DNA from: Ailurus styani
Lineage: Eukaryota; Chordata; Mammalia; Carnivora; Ailuridae
Length of the DNA: 64,000 nt
Direction: 5' to 3'
Assembly (NCBI GenBank): GCA_002007465.1
Contig: LNAC01000136.1
Span: 2,020,840-2,084,839, forward strand
Positions 1 to 13,600 of the stretch are shown here, piece after piece. The notes under the pieces are model-generated. The model worked only from the letters and a program-made list of their open reading frames with translations, ran no database searches and was not told the DNA's origin. The stretch's first letter is position 1, and every line of letters begins with the position of its first letter. The position numbers were made by a program, and so were the translations under genes.

Positions 1-118
1 GCCTGGGTGGCTTGTTTGTCTGCAGCTCAGGTCATGATCTCAGGGTCCTGCGATCGAGCCCAGTGTCGGGCCCCCTGCTCAGCAGGGAGTTTGCTTCTCC
101 CTCTCCAATAAATATTTA
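1..118 (+). mobile_element. CAN-SINE, 5' end outside the window
   Basis: It contains 'gctcaggtcatgatctcagg' followed by the SINE body and a short A-rich tail (aataaatatttaaaaa). The tRNA-like head is shortened (gcctgggtgg, then a jump to gctcagg). Confidence 0.85.
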
Positions 119-134
119 AAAATGAAGGGAAGAT

Positions 135-458
135 CCTAAACTACTAAAAGAAGTGATGATAACCCAGCCAATAATGTTAGTCTATGTGGAAAATAGACAA
201 TTTTATCTCATACTATATATCATGAACCAAAATAAGTTCCAGATGAAGTAATGGCCAAATGTAAAAAGCAGAGATTAGAAAAAAATGCATGTGGATATTT
301 AGTTGATTTTAAAGACTAAAACTTCTTAAAAAAAACACACACACAAGTGAGACCTGAAACTATAAACCTTACCCTCTAATTTTCTTTTTTCATCAAAACA
401 ACAAAACAAAAACTACATTTTGGAAGCAAGCAATAACTCAAAGTGTTTTCAGAAAATA
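135..458 (+). mobile_element. L1 ORF2 3' fragment, decayed
   Basis: It resembles the L1 ORF2 segment 'gagacctgaaactataaa' that also occurs in the large L1 at about 13094. It is interrupted by the DNA transposon at 459-803 and probably resumes as the fragment after 806. No intact reading frame. Confidence 0.55.
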
Positions 459-803
459 CAGTAGTTCCTCCCCCCACTTACCTGCGGGGGATACTTTCCA
501 AGCTGCTCCGAGGATGCTTGAAACCATGGATGATACCAAACCCTATATATACTATGTTTTTTTCCTATACGTACACACCTGTTATAATTGTTCTTAGTTT
601 CTCACTGTGCCTCATTTAAAAATTAAATGTTATATCAATATACTATAAAATCTTGTATTTATCCATCTCGTGACAATGTCAGATGATACAATGCCTACCT
701 GACGATCTATCCGATGGAGGGTCATCGGCTTCCTGACCATTAATAATGGGCTACTACTCAGTAATACTACTACTAGGAAACCACAGATAAGGGGGAACTA
801 CTG
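459..803. mobile_element. Tigger-type (pogo/mariner) MITE with terminal inverted repeats
   Basis: The left end 'cagtagttcc' and the right end 'ggaactactg' are inverted copies of each other and are flanked by TA target duplications at 457-458 and 804-805. The interior (gcgggggata ... ggatgcttgaaaccatggat) resembles non-autonomous Tigger elements of mammals. No transposase ORF remains. Confidence 0.8.
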
Positions 804-805
804 TA

Positions 806-1400
806 AGGAAAAATGTGAGAGATAATAACATATAAAGAGTTCTTATAAACAGGTAAGAAAACTGGTGCCAATTTGAATAGAAAAATGGGTAAGATACAAT
901 TATGTTTAATTCCTAGAACTACGGAGGGAAAAATGATTTACTAATAAAGCTAAAAAATTTTTAAATGTTCTGTTCCTTTTTTTTAACTTTTTTCTTTCCA
1001 CTCAATTTTGGCAGGAATGAGTATAATAAAGGCACAGCTCACAGCGTAGACTGGTAGATCTTGTCTGGAAAGGAATGTGACAAAATGTGTCCAAGCTCTC
1101 AAACTGATTATTCCCTTTGATGCAGTAATTCTCAGAACTGCAGTCTAAGGAAATAAAGATATAAACAAGGACTGATAAAATAATATTGATCCAAACCTTA
1201 TTTCAAGTAGTGTAAAACTCCCAGCAAACTACACATCCCAGATTATGTATTAAATGTTGTGCGATCATAGGATGGACTGTTACACTGTCTTTTAAATATC
1301 TGTTGTGAGGATATGTGACAACAGGGAAACATGCTCTTAATAACCACAAGAGAAAGAAAATATGAAAACTCCCTACAGTGTGCTTTTAGCTTGGAAGAAA
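806..1400 (+). mobile_element. Old L1M-type LINE-1 3' fragments
   Basis: Phrases such as 'aaaaatgggtaagatac' and 'attccctttgatgcagtaat' followed by 'taaggaaataaagat' match the old L1M/L1ME ORF2 3' region. Highly diverged with many stops. Confidence 0.5.
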
Positions 1401-1496
1401 ATATATCAGAATATTGCTAGGAGTTGATCTCTGCATGGTGGGGTGATGTACGAGAATTCTGTCCTTAGCTCGTGTCCGTACTGGAAGCCAGCTCAC

Positions 1497-1640
1497 CTGC
1501 ATAATCATCTGTACTGTAGTCCTCGGTGGGGTCTTCGACTCGGCTGTAGCGGACGCGTTCCACTTTAGGAAACTCGTTGGTTGGTGAGTATGGCTGCACG
1601 GAGGTGCCATAAAGGACCAAGGACCATTCTTTCAGTTTCC
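1497..1640 (-). CDS. PCSK5: PCSK5 exon, 144 bp: end of P domain and linker to the Cys-rich domain
   Basis: It reads (G)[19 protein letters not shown], then [20 protein letters not shown] and DYSTDDYA(G). [12 protein letters not shown] closes the P domain. The acidic Tyr-rich stretch after it is the PC5-specific linker that precedes the first Cys-rich (furin-like) repeat, which is not in the window. The acceptor is tttgtttctcaag and the donor is gtgagctg. Phase is 1 at both ends. The linker differs at a few residues from the human sequence as I remember it, as expected for a rapidly changing linker. It is the last PCSK5 exon here; the remaining 1.5 kb is intron. Confidence 0.96.
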
Positions 1641-4600
1641 CTTGAGAAACAAAAATGAAATCATAGTGTGACCACACATTCGCTCTTGAGCTTTACAATT
1701 TAATTCCTTCTCATTAGGAAAAAGCAACAGAAGAATTGTGGCAAGCATATTCATGGGAGTCCTAGCATGAGGTGCATAGCTAGAAATGCCCATTTTCCAC
1801 CGTTGAAGAATAATCGACATATCACATATTTACTGAGCACCAACTATAGGATAAGCCTTAACTTAATCAGCATTTGTAAGATGACCGAGAAATGAATACC
1901 CATCAGATAGTTGGACCAAGGGCTGATTTCAAGTCATGGAGGTTTTAAAAGAGAACCCTAGATTTTGGGAGAGGCCTTTGTTTTTCTACATAAAAATACC
2001 GTATTTGAATTTTTAAAGAAACTTTGGTGTTACCGGACTTGCTTTTTGATAAGACAAAATAACTACTTTGTTCCATCTAACTGAATTAGTCATTTAATCT
2101 TAAGAATACATCACTATTTATACTACACTATAGGCCTGAGCTGTCTAGTGATAGCCCCTAGACATATGGCTATTTAAAAAAAATTTAGTTCCTCGGTCAT
2201 ACTAACCACATTTCAAGTGCTCAACAGCCAGATGTGGCCAGTGGGCACTACGATGGATACCGCAAATATAGAGTATTTCCACCACTGCAGAATGTTCTAG
2301 CAGACAGTGCTGCAATACAGCATTTTCGGGTCAAGAGTGCCTTGAGACAGGAGCCATGTGTTTTAACTCCTTCGCAGAGAAGTTTCTCAAGGAACATTCT
2401 GCTTTAGTCCTTATTTCTTTTCGTGTTAATAAAGCTAAGAAATAAAAACTGCTTACAGGTCACTAGGCTTAATAAGATTCATATAAAGAATCAACCATAA
2501 GCCAAAGTGATAAAGACAAAAACCATTAAAAACATAGAAGCATGCTAGGAGCAAGAAGGACCTCCCTGAAGGTCCCTCCTGCACTTAGCCGGATACAGAG
2601 AATCGAGGCATGGTGGGGGCCAGGGTTCTGCCACAGCCCTGAGACTGGTGACCTTGAGGTGTCAGCGGATCCATTTATTAAGTTTGAGTCCATTCAATGT
2701 TCACAGAAATTGGGAGGTAGGCGCTTGAATTCCCAATGTATATATATATGAGGAAACCGGCATAGAGGTTGGTGATTTTCTCAAAGGCACTAAGAGTACA
2801 GACAGCTATTAAAACCCACCTGGGGGTTCTAGTTTAAGATGACAGTGTAGGAAGATCCCGAACCTACCTCTTCCTACAGACTCACTGAGACTACAGCTAC
2901 AAAGGGAACAAGTTCCTCTGAAAAACACAACCAACAGGCTGACTGGCTCCTACACAAGAGCCAAACAAAAAACCCACAAGAAAGCAGGTAAGAGAAGCCA
3001 AGACACAATCTTGCAATAAACCCCACCCCCAATCAGGACTCAAAACCCCCAAGTTTCTCCCCAAGAAGAAACAGGTTGGAACCCCCTACAGGGCACCACA
3101 ATTTTTAAGACCTGTGCCTGAGGTGAGTCCCCAAAACATCTAGCTTTGAAAACAAATCAGGCTTGAGACCACAAGGCTATAGTAAACGGACTGGTTTTGA
3201 AAGAGCTTGCATGTGTGGACCCACTCACTCCGAGGCTCAGGGCAGAGGCAGCCAATTGAAGAGCATGGACTTTCTGTGAAATAGGCTTATTTGCTTACCT
3301 TTACATACAGCTAGGGCCCAACTGAAATACTCTGCAGTGGGCACCATCTTGGCTCTCGCCCTCGGTCTTGCTCCAACTCACTAGTATTTCCCAGAAGGAA
3401 CCTGTACTCTCATCTGGGACTCAAATTTTTATGGCTGCCTCCCAGGGGACACCTCCGGGTTGCTGGCACTGGTGGCCAGCAAGGCTTATGTTTATTGGTA
3501 ACACAGGACTGTAAACAAAATTGAGAGATCTATACTTCCGCTCACCCAGAAGAGAGAGAATCGAAATCAGAAATGAAAGAGGAGGGGGCCAACTGGTTTC
3601 TCAGTCAATTAAGCATCCAACTCTTGATTTCAGCTCAGGTCATGATCTCACGTGGTGAGATCGAGCCCCACGTTGGGATTCATGCTGAGTGTGGAGTGTG
3701 CTTAAGATTCTCTCTCTCCCTCTGCCCTACCCACCAAGTCATATACACTCTTAAAAAAAAAAGACTGTCATCAACAATTACACACCAACAAAATGAACAA
3801 CCTAGGAGAAATGTATAAATTTTTAGACCTATATAACGCACTAAGACTGAAGCATTAAGAAACAGAAAATCTAAACAGAGCAATAACTAGTAAAGAGACG
3901 GAAACAGTAATAATAATAAAAAACAAACAAACCCTCCCAACAAAGAAATGACCAGAACTACATCTTTTCTGGTCAGTTCAACCAAATACTTAAAGGAATA
4001 CCAGTCCATAGAAGAAACATTTCCAAACTCATTTTATGAGGCTAGCTAGCATTATCCTGATCCCCAAACTAGATAAGGATGCCATAAGAAAATCCCTGAT
4101 GAACACAGATGCAAAAGTCCTCAACAAAAAAATTAGCAAACTGAATTCAGCAATACATTAAAAGGATCATATACCATCAAGAAGTGAGATTCATTCCAGG
4201 GATGCAAGAATGTTTCAACATTCACAAACCAATCAACGTGATTCACAATATTAACAAAATTAAGGATAAAAATCATATGATCATCTCAATACATACAGAA
4301 AAAGTATTAGCCTATTTCAACATCTACGATAAAAGCTCTTAACAATGTATGTACAATAATAATAATAAGCATCATAAAGATCAGAAGCAAGACACTCACC
4401 ACTTTTAAGTCAACATAATATCAGAAATCCTAGCCAGAACAATTAGGCAAGGAAAAGGGCATTCAAATTAGGAAGAAGTAGGTCACTATTTGCACATGAC
4501 ATGGTACTGTATATGAAAAACCATGGAGGTGCCACCAAAAACTGTTAGAACTAATCAACAAATTCACAAAAGCTGTAGGATACAAAATCGAAATCTTTTG

Positions 4601-7600
4601 CATGTCTATACACTAATAAACTATCAAAAAGAGAAATTTAGAAAATCCCATTTATAATTGCATCAAAGAAGAAAAAAATACTTGGGAATTTAACCAAGAG
4701 GGGTAAAAGACCTGTACATGGAAAATTATGACACATGACAAAAAAACTGAAAACACAAATAAATGGAAAGATACTCTGCTCATGGATGAGAAGAATATTG
4801 TTAAAAGGTCCATACTACCCAAAGCTACCTATAGATTCAATGTAATCCCACTGGCATCAAAAATTCCGATGGCATTTTTTGTATAAATAGTACAAACAAT
4901 CCTAAATTTTTTATGGAACCACAAAAGACCAAACCACTCTTGAGAAAGAAAAATGAAGCTGGAGGCATCATGCCTTCTGATTTCAAAATACAACGCTATG
5001 GTAATAGAACAGCACACAGAAATAAACTCATGCATATATGGTCAATTAATTTACAGTAGCCAAGAATACACAATGGGGAAAGGATTTCAATAAATGATGG
5101 TGGGAAAACTGGACAGCCACATGCAAAATAATGAAACTGAACCACTATCTTACACCAGACACAAAAACTAACTCAAAATGGGGGCACCTGGTGGCTCAGT
5201 CAGCTAAGCACCTGCCTTTGGCTCAGGTCATGGGATCCAGTCCTGTGTCAGACTCCCTGCTCAGTGTAGGGTCTGTCTGCCCCTCTCCCTCTGCTCCTCC
5301 CTCTCACATATGCTCTCTCTCTCAGATAAAATCTCAAACCAAAACCAAAACCAAAAACCAACCCTCTAAATGGATTAATGATTTGAACATAAGACCTGAA
5401 ACCATAAAACTCCTAGAAGAAAACATAGGTGGTAAGCTCTTTGCCATTGGTCTTGGTGACAGTTTTCTTTGGATTTGACCAAATGCAAAAGCAACAAAAG
5501 GAAAATAAGTCAGACTATATCAAACTAAAAAGCTCCGTGTGGCAATGGAAACCATCCACAAGATGAAAAGGCAACCAACCTACTGAATGGGAGAGAATAT
5601 CTGCAAATCGTCTATCTCCTAAGAGGTTAATATCCAAAACATATACAGAACTCCTACAACTCAATATCAGAAAAATAATCTGATTAAAACACGGGTGGGG
5701 AATATGAATCAACATTTTTCCAAAGATGACATATATGAGGACAACAGGTATGTGAAGAGGTGTTCAACATCACCAATTAGGGAAATGCAAATGAGAACCG
5801 CAATATCACCTTACCCCTAGAATGGCTACTACCAAAAAGACAAGATCTAGCAAGTGTTGGTGAAGATGTGGAGGAAAGGGAACCCTTGTGCACTCTTGGA
5901 CATGTAAATCAGGGCAGCTGTGATGGAAACCAGTATGGAAGTTTTTCAAAACATAACAAGAGAATACCATATGAGTCAGCTATTCTACTTCTAGGTATAT
6001 CTGAAGAAAACAAAAGCATTAACTTATAAAAGTATATTTATGTACTCCCATGTTCAATGTGGCATTCTTCGTAATAGTCAAGATATGGAAACAACCTAGG
6101 TGTCCGCTGATGGATAAATAATAAAAATGTAGTATTCTCACCAGCGTGTTAATAATACAGTAGAATCATATTCAGCCACAAAAAGGCAGGAAATATTGCC
6201 ACTTGTGAAAACATGGATGGATCTTAAGGGCCTTCTGTGAATTGAAATGTCAAAGACAATACTATATGATCTCACTTGTATGTTGAATCTAAAAAAAAAA
6301 CCATACTGTGGTGATCCTTTTGCAATATGTACAAATATCAAATTATTAGGTTGTATGCCTGAAACTAATATAATGTTACGTATCAATTATATCTCAATTT
6401 AAAAAAAGAAAATCCATTCAGAATGCAAATGCTGTTTTGTTGTTGCTGTTGGAGTGAGTGGGTGGGGAGGCGGAGGGGGAAGAGAATCTTAAGCAGGCTC
6501 CACGCCCAGTGTGGAGCCCAAAGTGGGACTTGATCTCATGACCCTGAGATCATGACCTGTGCTGAAATTAAGAGTCAGGTGCCTAACCGATGGAGCCACC
6601 CAAGTGCCCCAAATGCTGTGTTCTTAAACCATTATATGAAACTACCTTTCCGTTTACTTTCAGGAGTTTAGAACCTTGAAGTTTAAAAATGAACATATTC
6701 TATGCCACATTCATTGTTGTCTGGCATTTGCACTGGGCCAGCTCATTGGTTTACATGTGGTTTGCCCTCTGCCAGCTTTTCTTTGGATTTACATGTTAAT
6801 GACTACGCTTTTCATAATTAGGGTGCTGTCCACTCTCAGAATTCCAAGTGTTATGCATTAAGTAGTGGCAAGAAATGAATGCCTACCTGAAATTCATGAC
6901 CTGCTTGCCTTTACATAGCAATACAAAAGAGAACACATTTTTCTTATGGCAACTCTCAGGCATACAAATGGAGCATATAATGCAAGGACACTATAGGAAA
7001 TCCAATCCATCAGTCACCCTAAAACCTGGCTCATTTAACTTCAGATCAGTTTGGATCTAAAACTTACCCTTGTACAATACTTGGAAGAATGCTGACTCAT
7101 AACTGATTATTTCCATTTGTGTCATTTCTGAAATGTCTCAGAAGCCCACTAGAGACATACTTGTTGGGCAATTCATCCGTTTATGTTTCACTTATTATGT
7201 AATCTTATTTCCTTAGAATCTGCAACGATTCACATCAAATACTGCAGTATTTGGGCCATCTTTCCCTTATCATAATGTTTTCCATTTGCTAAATTACTTA
7301 GGAGATTTTGCAGTTGATGATGCAACTTTCTGTTAAGAAATCACGGTGTACATACAGAATGAGAAAAATCTGTTATACACGTTGGTACATACGTGTATGT
7401 ACCGAAGAGCAAAAACCCAAGATAGGTCTAATGTGTAACAAAACAAAGACAACCACCACCACAAAAAAATCCTTCAAAAAATCCTTACTATGGACTTTTG
7501 ATTCAGGACGGTGATGTAGGAAGACCCTGAACTCACCAACTCCACAGACACACCCAGTCTATACCTACTTGTAGAGCAATTCCTCCTGGAGTAGAACTAA

Positions 7601-10600
7601 GTGCCGACTGAATAGGTGCCACACAAGAAAAGACAGACCACGTAGAGAATGGCGAGAAAGATGGAGACACAGTAGTGAAGAGGCTTTCCCCTCCCCCAAC
7701 ACTGTGACCTGCAGCAGTTTAAAAGGGCAACCAGAACACAGAAGATTCAGCCCTAGGACTCCACCAAATGGCTGGGGCAGCTGCTGGAAATACCTCCAGG
7801 TTGGAGGGGCTGGTGAGTGCCACGGTTTGCGTTCCCCCTTCACCTTGACAGCACAGAGAGGAGCGGGGTGTGGAGCCAAGGCCACCCTCCTGCCTCGGTG
7901 AGCTCTGGGCCCTTAGCCCACACCTTTAAACGTTTAAAAGCGGAACTGGAATATGAAGGATCCAGCTGGAACTCAGCCAAGTGGTGGGGAGCTGCTGGAA
8001 CTGTCCCTGGCTCTGAGGGCTGATGAGTGCCATGGGCTGCATTCCTCTTCCACCTTGATAGCACAGACACGAGCATGGTCTGGAGGCCCTTGTCAGTTAC
8101 TACCTCTATGGGCCCCAAACCCCTAGCCCGCATCAGCCCCAGCTGTCCTACCAAGGCTGTCCCCACATGGTGCACACTGGGACACCTGGGTCAGTCTCAG
8201 AAGTCTCACTACAGCTCTAGCCATCACACCAAGGTGACACACGTGCAAAGGACCCAGGAATACTCCAGGCCCACAAGCTGGCTCACCACTTGCCAGGACC
8301 TCCCTGATGCAGGGTGCCCCATGATCTCCCGGCCTGAGCCTTCTGGGCTCCAGATGGAGCTTGCATCTACTTCAGCTTCAACCGTCCTCCCAAACTGCCC
8401 CTCAGCACAAAGAGCCCTGGGAACCCCTGACTTGTGGTCACTTCAGCCCCTCTGCTCAAACAGTGCTGTGACACCCCCCGCCCCCCAACTGCTGCTCCCT
8501 CCAGCTTACATGTAGAGAGAACTGGGACTGCCCCATCCCACGTCCATTTCAGTGTTAGCTATTTTGCCAGAATACCCTCTGCACAGAGAGTGATATGATC
8601 CCCAGGCTGGTACCCACTTCAGCTTCAGCTGTTAGAGTACAGTGCCCCCTGCACATATTGCCTCAGGACCACAGTGACACAGCTCAGACCAGCCCACCAG
8701 GGTGGTCCCAGCATGGAGTGACCTGGGGCCCCCAGCCAGCCAGCCAAAGGTCACCAGGCACATACAGTCTACACAGGGGATGACCATACACAAGATCAGT
8801 CCTTCTAGTTTAGGATAAGTAGCTGTTCCGTCTACTTCTTAGAAACAAATGCAGAAAGCCAAGCAAAATGAGTAGACAAATGAAAAGAATGGAAGAACAG
8901 ACAAACCTCAGAAAAATAAGTGAAATGTAAATAAGCAATATGCCTGATAAACAGTTCAAAATGATGGCCATAAAGATGCTCTGTGGACTAAGGAGAGGAG
9001 TGGAAGAGCTCAGAACTTCAACAAAGAAATAGGAAATATATAGAAAAAACGATCATAGTTGAAGAACACTAACTGAAACTAAAAATACACTATAAGGAAT
9101 CGACAGTAGATTAGAGGATACAGAAGAATGGATCAGTGATCTGGAAGACAGGGTAATGGAAAGAATCTGACTGAACAGCAAAAAGAAAACAAAAAGTTAA
9201 GAATAAGGATAGACTAAGGAATCTCTAGGATAACATAAAGCGATCAACCATTCCCATTATAGGGGTCCTAAGGGGAAAAGAGAGAAAGAAATGGGCAGCA
9301 AACTCATCTGAAGAAATAAGAGCTGAAAACTTCCCCAGCCTTGGGAAGGAAACAGATATCCAGGTTTAAGAAGCAGAGAGTTCAAAACAAAATCAAATCA
9401 ATGAGATTTAATAACAATTAAAATGGCAAAGATTAAAGATAGAGAACATTAAAAGCAGCAAGGGAGAAATAATTAGTTATGTACAAGGTAAACCGCATAA
9501 AGCTTTCAGCTGATTGTCAGCAGAAAATCTGCATGCCAGAATAGAGTGGCATGATATATCTGAAGTGCTAAAAGGAAAAACAAAACAGAACAAAACCCCA
9601 CAACCAAAAGTACTCGACCTGGCAAGATTGTCATTCAGAATTGAAAGTGAGATAGAGTTTCCCAAGCAAAAGTTAAAGGAGTTCATAAGCAATAAAGTAG
9701 TCTTACAAGAAATGTTAAAAGGGACCTTAGTTGAAAAGAAAAGGCCATAATCAGAAGAAAACTATGAAAGGAAAAAATTTCATGAGTAGAAACAAACATA
9801 TAAAGGTAGTAGAACAACCACTTATGGAGCCAATATGGAGGTTAAAAGACTGAGGTAGTGAAGTCAATTATAGGTAAAAGAAAAAAAGAAAAAAATTAGT
9901 TAAGGGAATGATAAAGAGCTGTAAAATACGACAACACACATGTAAAATGTGGAAGGGGTAGTAAAAATGAAGTTCTTTTAGAATGTGTTCAAACTTAAGT
10001 TATTCTCAATATAGACTGCTATATACTTCAGAGGTTATACATGAACCCCATGGTACATACCAACTAAAAACTTTTAATAGATACACAAGTAAAGAGAAAG
10101 TCAAGCAAAACACTCTAAAGAGTCATCAATCACAAGAAATGAGAGCAAGAGAAAAGAAAGGAACAAGAACTACAAAAACGACCAGGAAACAATTAACAAA
10201 ATGGCAATGAGTATACAACTATTAATAAGTTACTGTAAATGGTCTAAATACTCCAATCAAAAGATAGAGGGTAGTAGAATGAATAAAAAACCAAGACCCA
10301 TCGATATGCTGCCCACAGGAGACTCACTTCAGACCTAAAGGGATATACAGACTGAAAGTGAAGAGATACAAAAACATATTCCATGCAAATGAGGGCAAGA
10401 AAAAAACAAGAATAGCCAAGGTAACAAAATGTCTATCAGACAAAACAGACTTTAACACAAAGCTATAACAAGAGGACAAGAGAATATAATACTTGTAAGT
10501 ATCTATGTACAACAATGGAGCAACAAAATTCACAAAGCAAAAGAATGTAAGGGGAGAAATTGACAGTAAGACAATAATAGTAGGGGACTTTAACACCAGA

Positions 10601-13600
10601 CTTACACCGATGGATAGATCATCCAAACAGAAAATCAATAAGGAAACAGTGGCCTTGAATGACATATTAGACCAGATGGACCTAAGAGATATACAGAATA
10701 GTCTGTCCAAAACCAATAGAATACCCATTCTTTTCAAGTGTGCATGGAACATTCTCCAGGATGGATCACATGTTTTCAGATCACAACAGTATGAAACTAG
10801 AGATCAAGTACAGTAAGTGGGAAAAAAACACAAAGACCTGGATGCTAAACAACATGCTACTTATCAACCAATGGGTTAATAAAAAAATACACTGAGACAA
10901 ATGTAAATGAAAACACAGTGGTTGCGCATCTTTGGGAAACAAAGAAAGAAGTTCTTAGAGGGAATTTTATAGCAATATAGGCCTACCTCAACAAATAAGA
11001 AAAATTTCAAATATACAATCTAACCTTACACCAAAAGGAAATATAAAAAGAAGAACAAACAAAGCCCCACGTTAGTAGAAAGAAGGAAATAATAAAGAGC
11101 AGGAAATGAATGGAACAGAGACTAAATAAACAATAAAAGGATCAATGAAACCAGGAGATGGTTCTTTGCAAACATAAACAAAATTGATAAACTTTTAGCC
11201 ATCCTCAACAAGAAAAATGAAGAGAGGACCCAAATGAATAAAATCAGAAATGAAAGAGAAATAAAACTGACATCACAGAAATACAAATGATTATAGGAGA
11301 CGACTACAAAAAAGTATACACTAACAAACTGGGGAACCTAGATGAAATGGATAAATTCCTAGATTCATACACTCTCAAAATGGAGTCAGGAAGAAATAGA
11401 AAATCTGAACAGACTAATTACTAAGTAAGGAAATTGAATCAGCAATTAAAATCTCTCAACAACAAATCCATGACCAGATGGATTCACAGGTGAATTCCAC
11501 CAAACATTTAAACAAGAGTTAATACCTATTTTCCTCAAACTAGTCCAAAAAAATTGAAGAGGAAGGAAAGCTTCTAAATACATTCTATGAGACTAGTGTT
11601 ACCCTGATACCAAAACCAAAGACACTACAAAAACAGAAAATTACAGGTCAAAATCCCCGATGAATACAGATGTAAAAATCGTCAATAAAATATCAGCAAA
11701 CCGGGCGCCTGGGTGGCTCAGTGGGTTAAAGCCTCTGCTTTCGGCTCAGGTCATGATCTCAGCATCCTGGGATCAAGGCCCGCATCAGGCTCTCTGCTCA
11801 GCAAGGAGCCTGCTTCCTCCTCTCCCTGTCTCTCTGCCTGCCTCTCTGCCTAGTAACTTGTAATCTCTCTCTCTGTGTCAAATAAATAAATAAAATCTTT
11901 AAAAAAATATATCAGCAAACCACATTCAATGGTACATTAAAAGGACATTCATGGTGAGATTGATTCTGTGGATACAATAGTGGTTTAGTATCTGCAAATC
12001 AAACAACGTGCTATAACCACAATGATAACGTGAAGGATAAGAACCATATGATTGTCTCTGGAGATGCAGAACAAGCATCTGACAAAATTCAACATCCATT
12101 CATAATAAAAACTCTCCACAAAGTGGGGTTAGAAGGACATACCTCCACATAATAAAGGCCATATATGACAAACCTATAGCTAATGTCATACTCAATGGTG
12201 AAAAACTGAGAGCTTTTCCTTTAAGATCAGAAACAAGACAAAGCTGCCCACTCTTGCCACTTTTAGTCAACACATGGTACTGGATGTTTTAGCTGTAGCA
12301 AACAGACAAGAAAAAGAAATAAAAGACATACAAATTGGTAAGGACGAAGTAAAAGTGTCACTATTTGCAGATGAAATGACATTATATATACAAAACCCGA
12401 AAGACTCCATCAAAAGTCTAGAATAAATGAATTCAGTAACATTGCAGGATACAAAAGTAATATTTGGAAATCTGTTGCCTTTCTATACATTAATAATGAA
12501 GTAGCAGAAAGAAATTAAGAAAACAACCCCATTTACAGTTGCACCACAAAGAATAAAACACCTAGGAATAAACTTAACCAAGGAGGTGAAAAGATTCAGA
12601 GTCTGAAAACCATAAAACACTGATGAAAGAAATTGAAGATGACCAAACAAATGGCAAAAGAGTCCACGCTCATAGATTAGAAGACTTACTATTGTTAAAA
12701 TGTTCATACAGATAGTACTAAAATTAGTGTGACACTACTGAAGACCCTGAATAGCCAAAGCAATCTTGAGAAAGAAGAACAAAAGCTGGAGATATCACAA
12801 TGCCAGATTTTCAAGATCTACCACAAAACTGGAGTAATCACAACACTACGGTACCGGCACAAAAACAGACACATACATCAGTGGAAGAGAACAGAGGACC
12901 CAGAAATAAATCCACACTTCTACAGTCAATTAACCTACAACAAAGAAGTCAAGAATATACAATGGGGAAAAGACCGTCTCTTCAATAAAAGGTATTGGGA
13001 AAATTGGACGGCTGCAGGCTAAACAATGAAACTGGGCCACTTTCTTACCCCAGACACAAAAATAAACCCCAAGAAGATGAAAGACCTAAATGTGAGACCT
13101 GAAACTATAAACTCCTAAAAGAAAACACAGCCAGTAATTTCTTAAACATTGCCCTTAGTAACATACTTATGGGTATGTCTCTTTAGGAAAAAGGAACAAC
13201 AGCAAAAATAAACTATTGGGACTACATCAAACTAAAATGCTTTTGCACAGTAAAGCAAACCATCAACAAAGCAAAAAGGCAACCTAGTGAAATAGAAGAC
13301 ATTTGCAAATGAAATATATGATAAGGGGTTAATATCCAAAATGTATCAGAACTTACACAGCCTGGCACAAAACAAAACAAAACAATCTGATGAAAAATGA
13401 GCAGAGAACCTGGGTAGATATTTTTCCAAAGATACAGATATGGCCAACAGACACACGAGAAGATGCTCGACATCACCAATCATCAGGGAAATGAAAATCA
13501 ATACTACAGTGAGATTATCACCACACACCAATCTGGCTAAAATAAAAGAGACAAGATACAACATGTGTTGTTGAGGATGTAGAGAAAAAGGAAGCTTCAC

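Larger units (their letters stand above)
2824..6414 (+). mobile_element. LINE-1, internally deleted, with two nested SINEs
   Basis: The 5' part (2824 to about 3535) is L1 5'UTR: 'gatgacagtgtaggaagatc' is homologous to the start of the L1 at 7494, and 'acagctagggcccaactga' follows. At about 3536 it jumps to mid-ORF2 (cgaaatcagaaatgaaagag, equivalent to about 11240 in the other L1) and runs through ORF2 and the 3'UTR to an A-rich tail near 6414. ORF1 and the endonuclease half of ORF2 are missing. Stops and indels fill the rest, so it is dead. It is antisense to PCSK5. Confidence 0.85.

Noticed and set aside
8027..8515. A 162-codon plus-strand open frame
   Set aside because: It lies in the GC-rich 5'UTR of the 7-kb L1 and overlaps its monomer repeat. 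No protein similarity.
10505..10816. Open frame with an endonuclease-like motif, considered as a host gene
   Set aside because: It is the L1 ORF2 endonuclease region of a dead element, bounded by stops.
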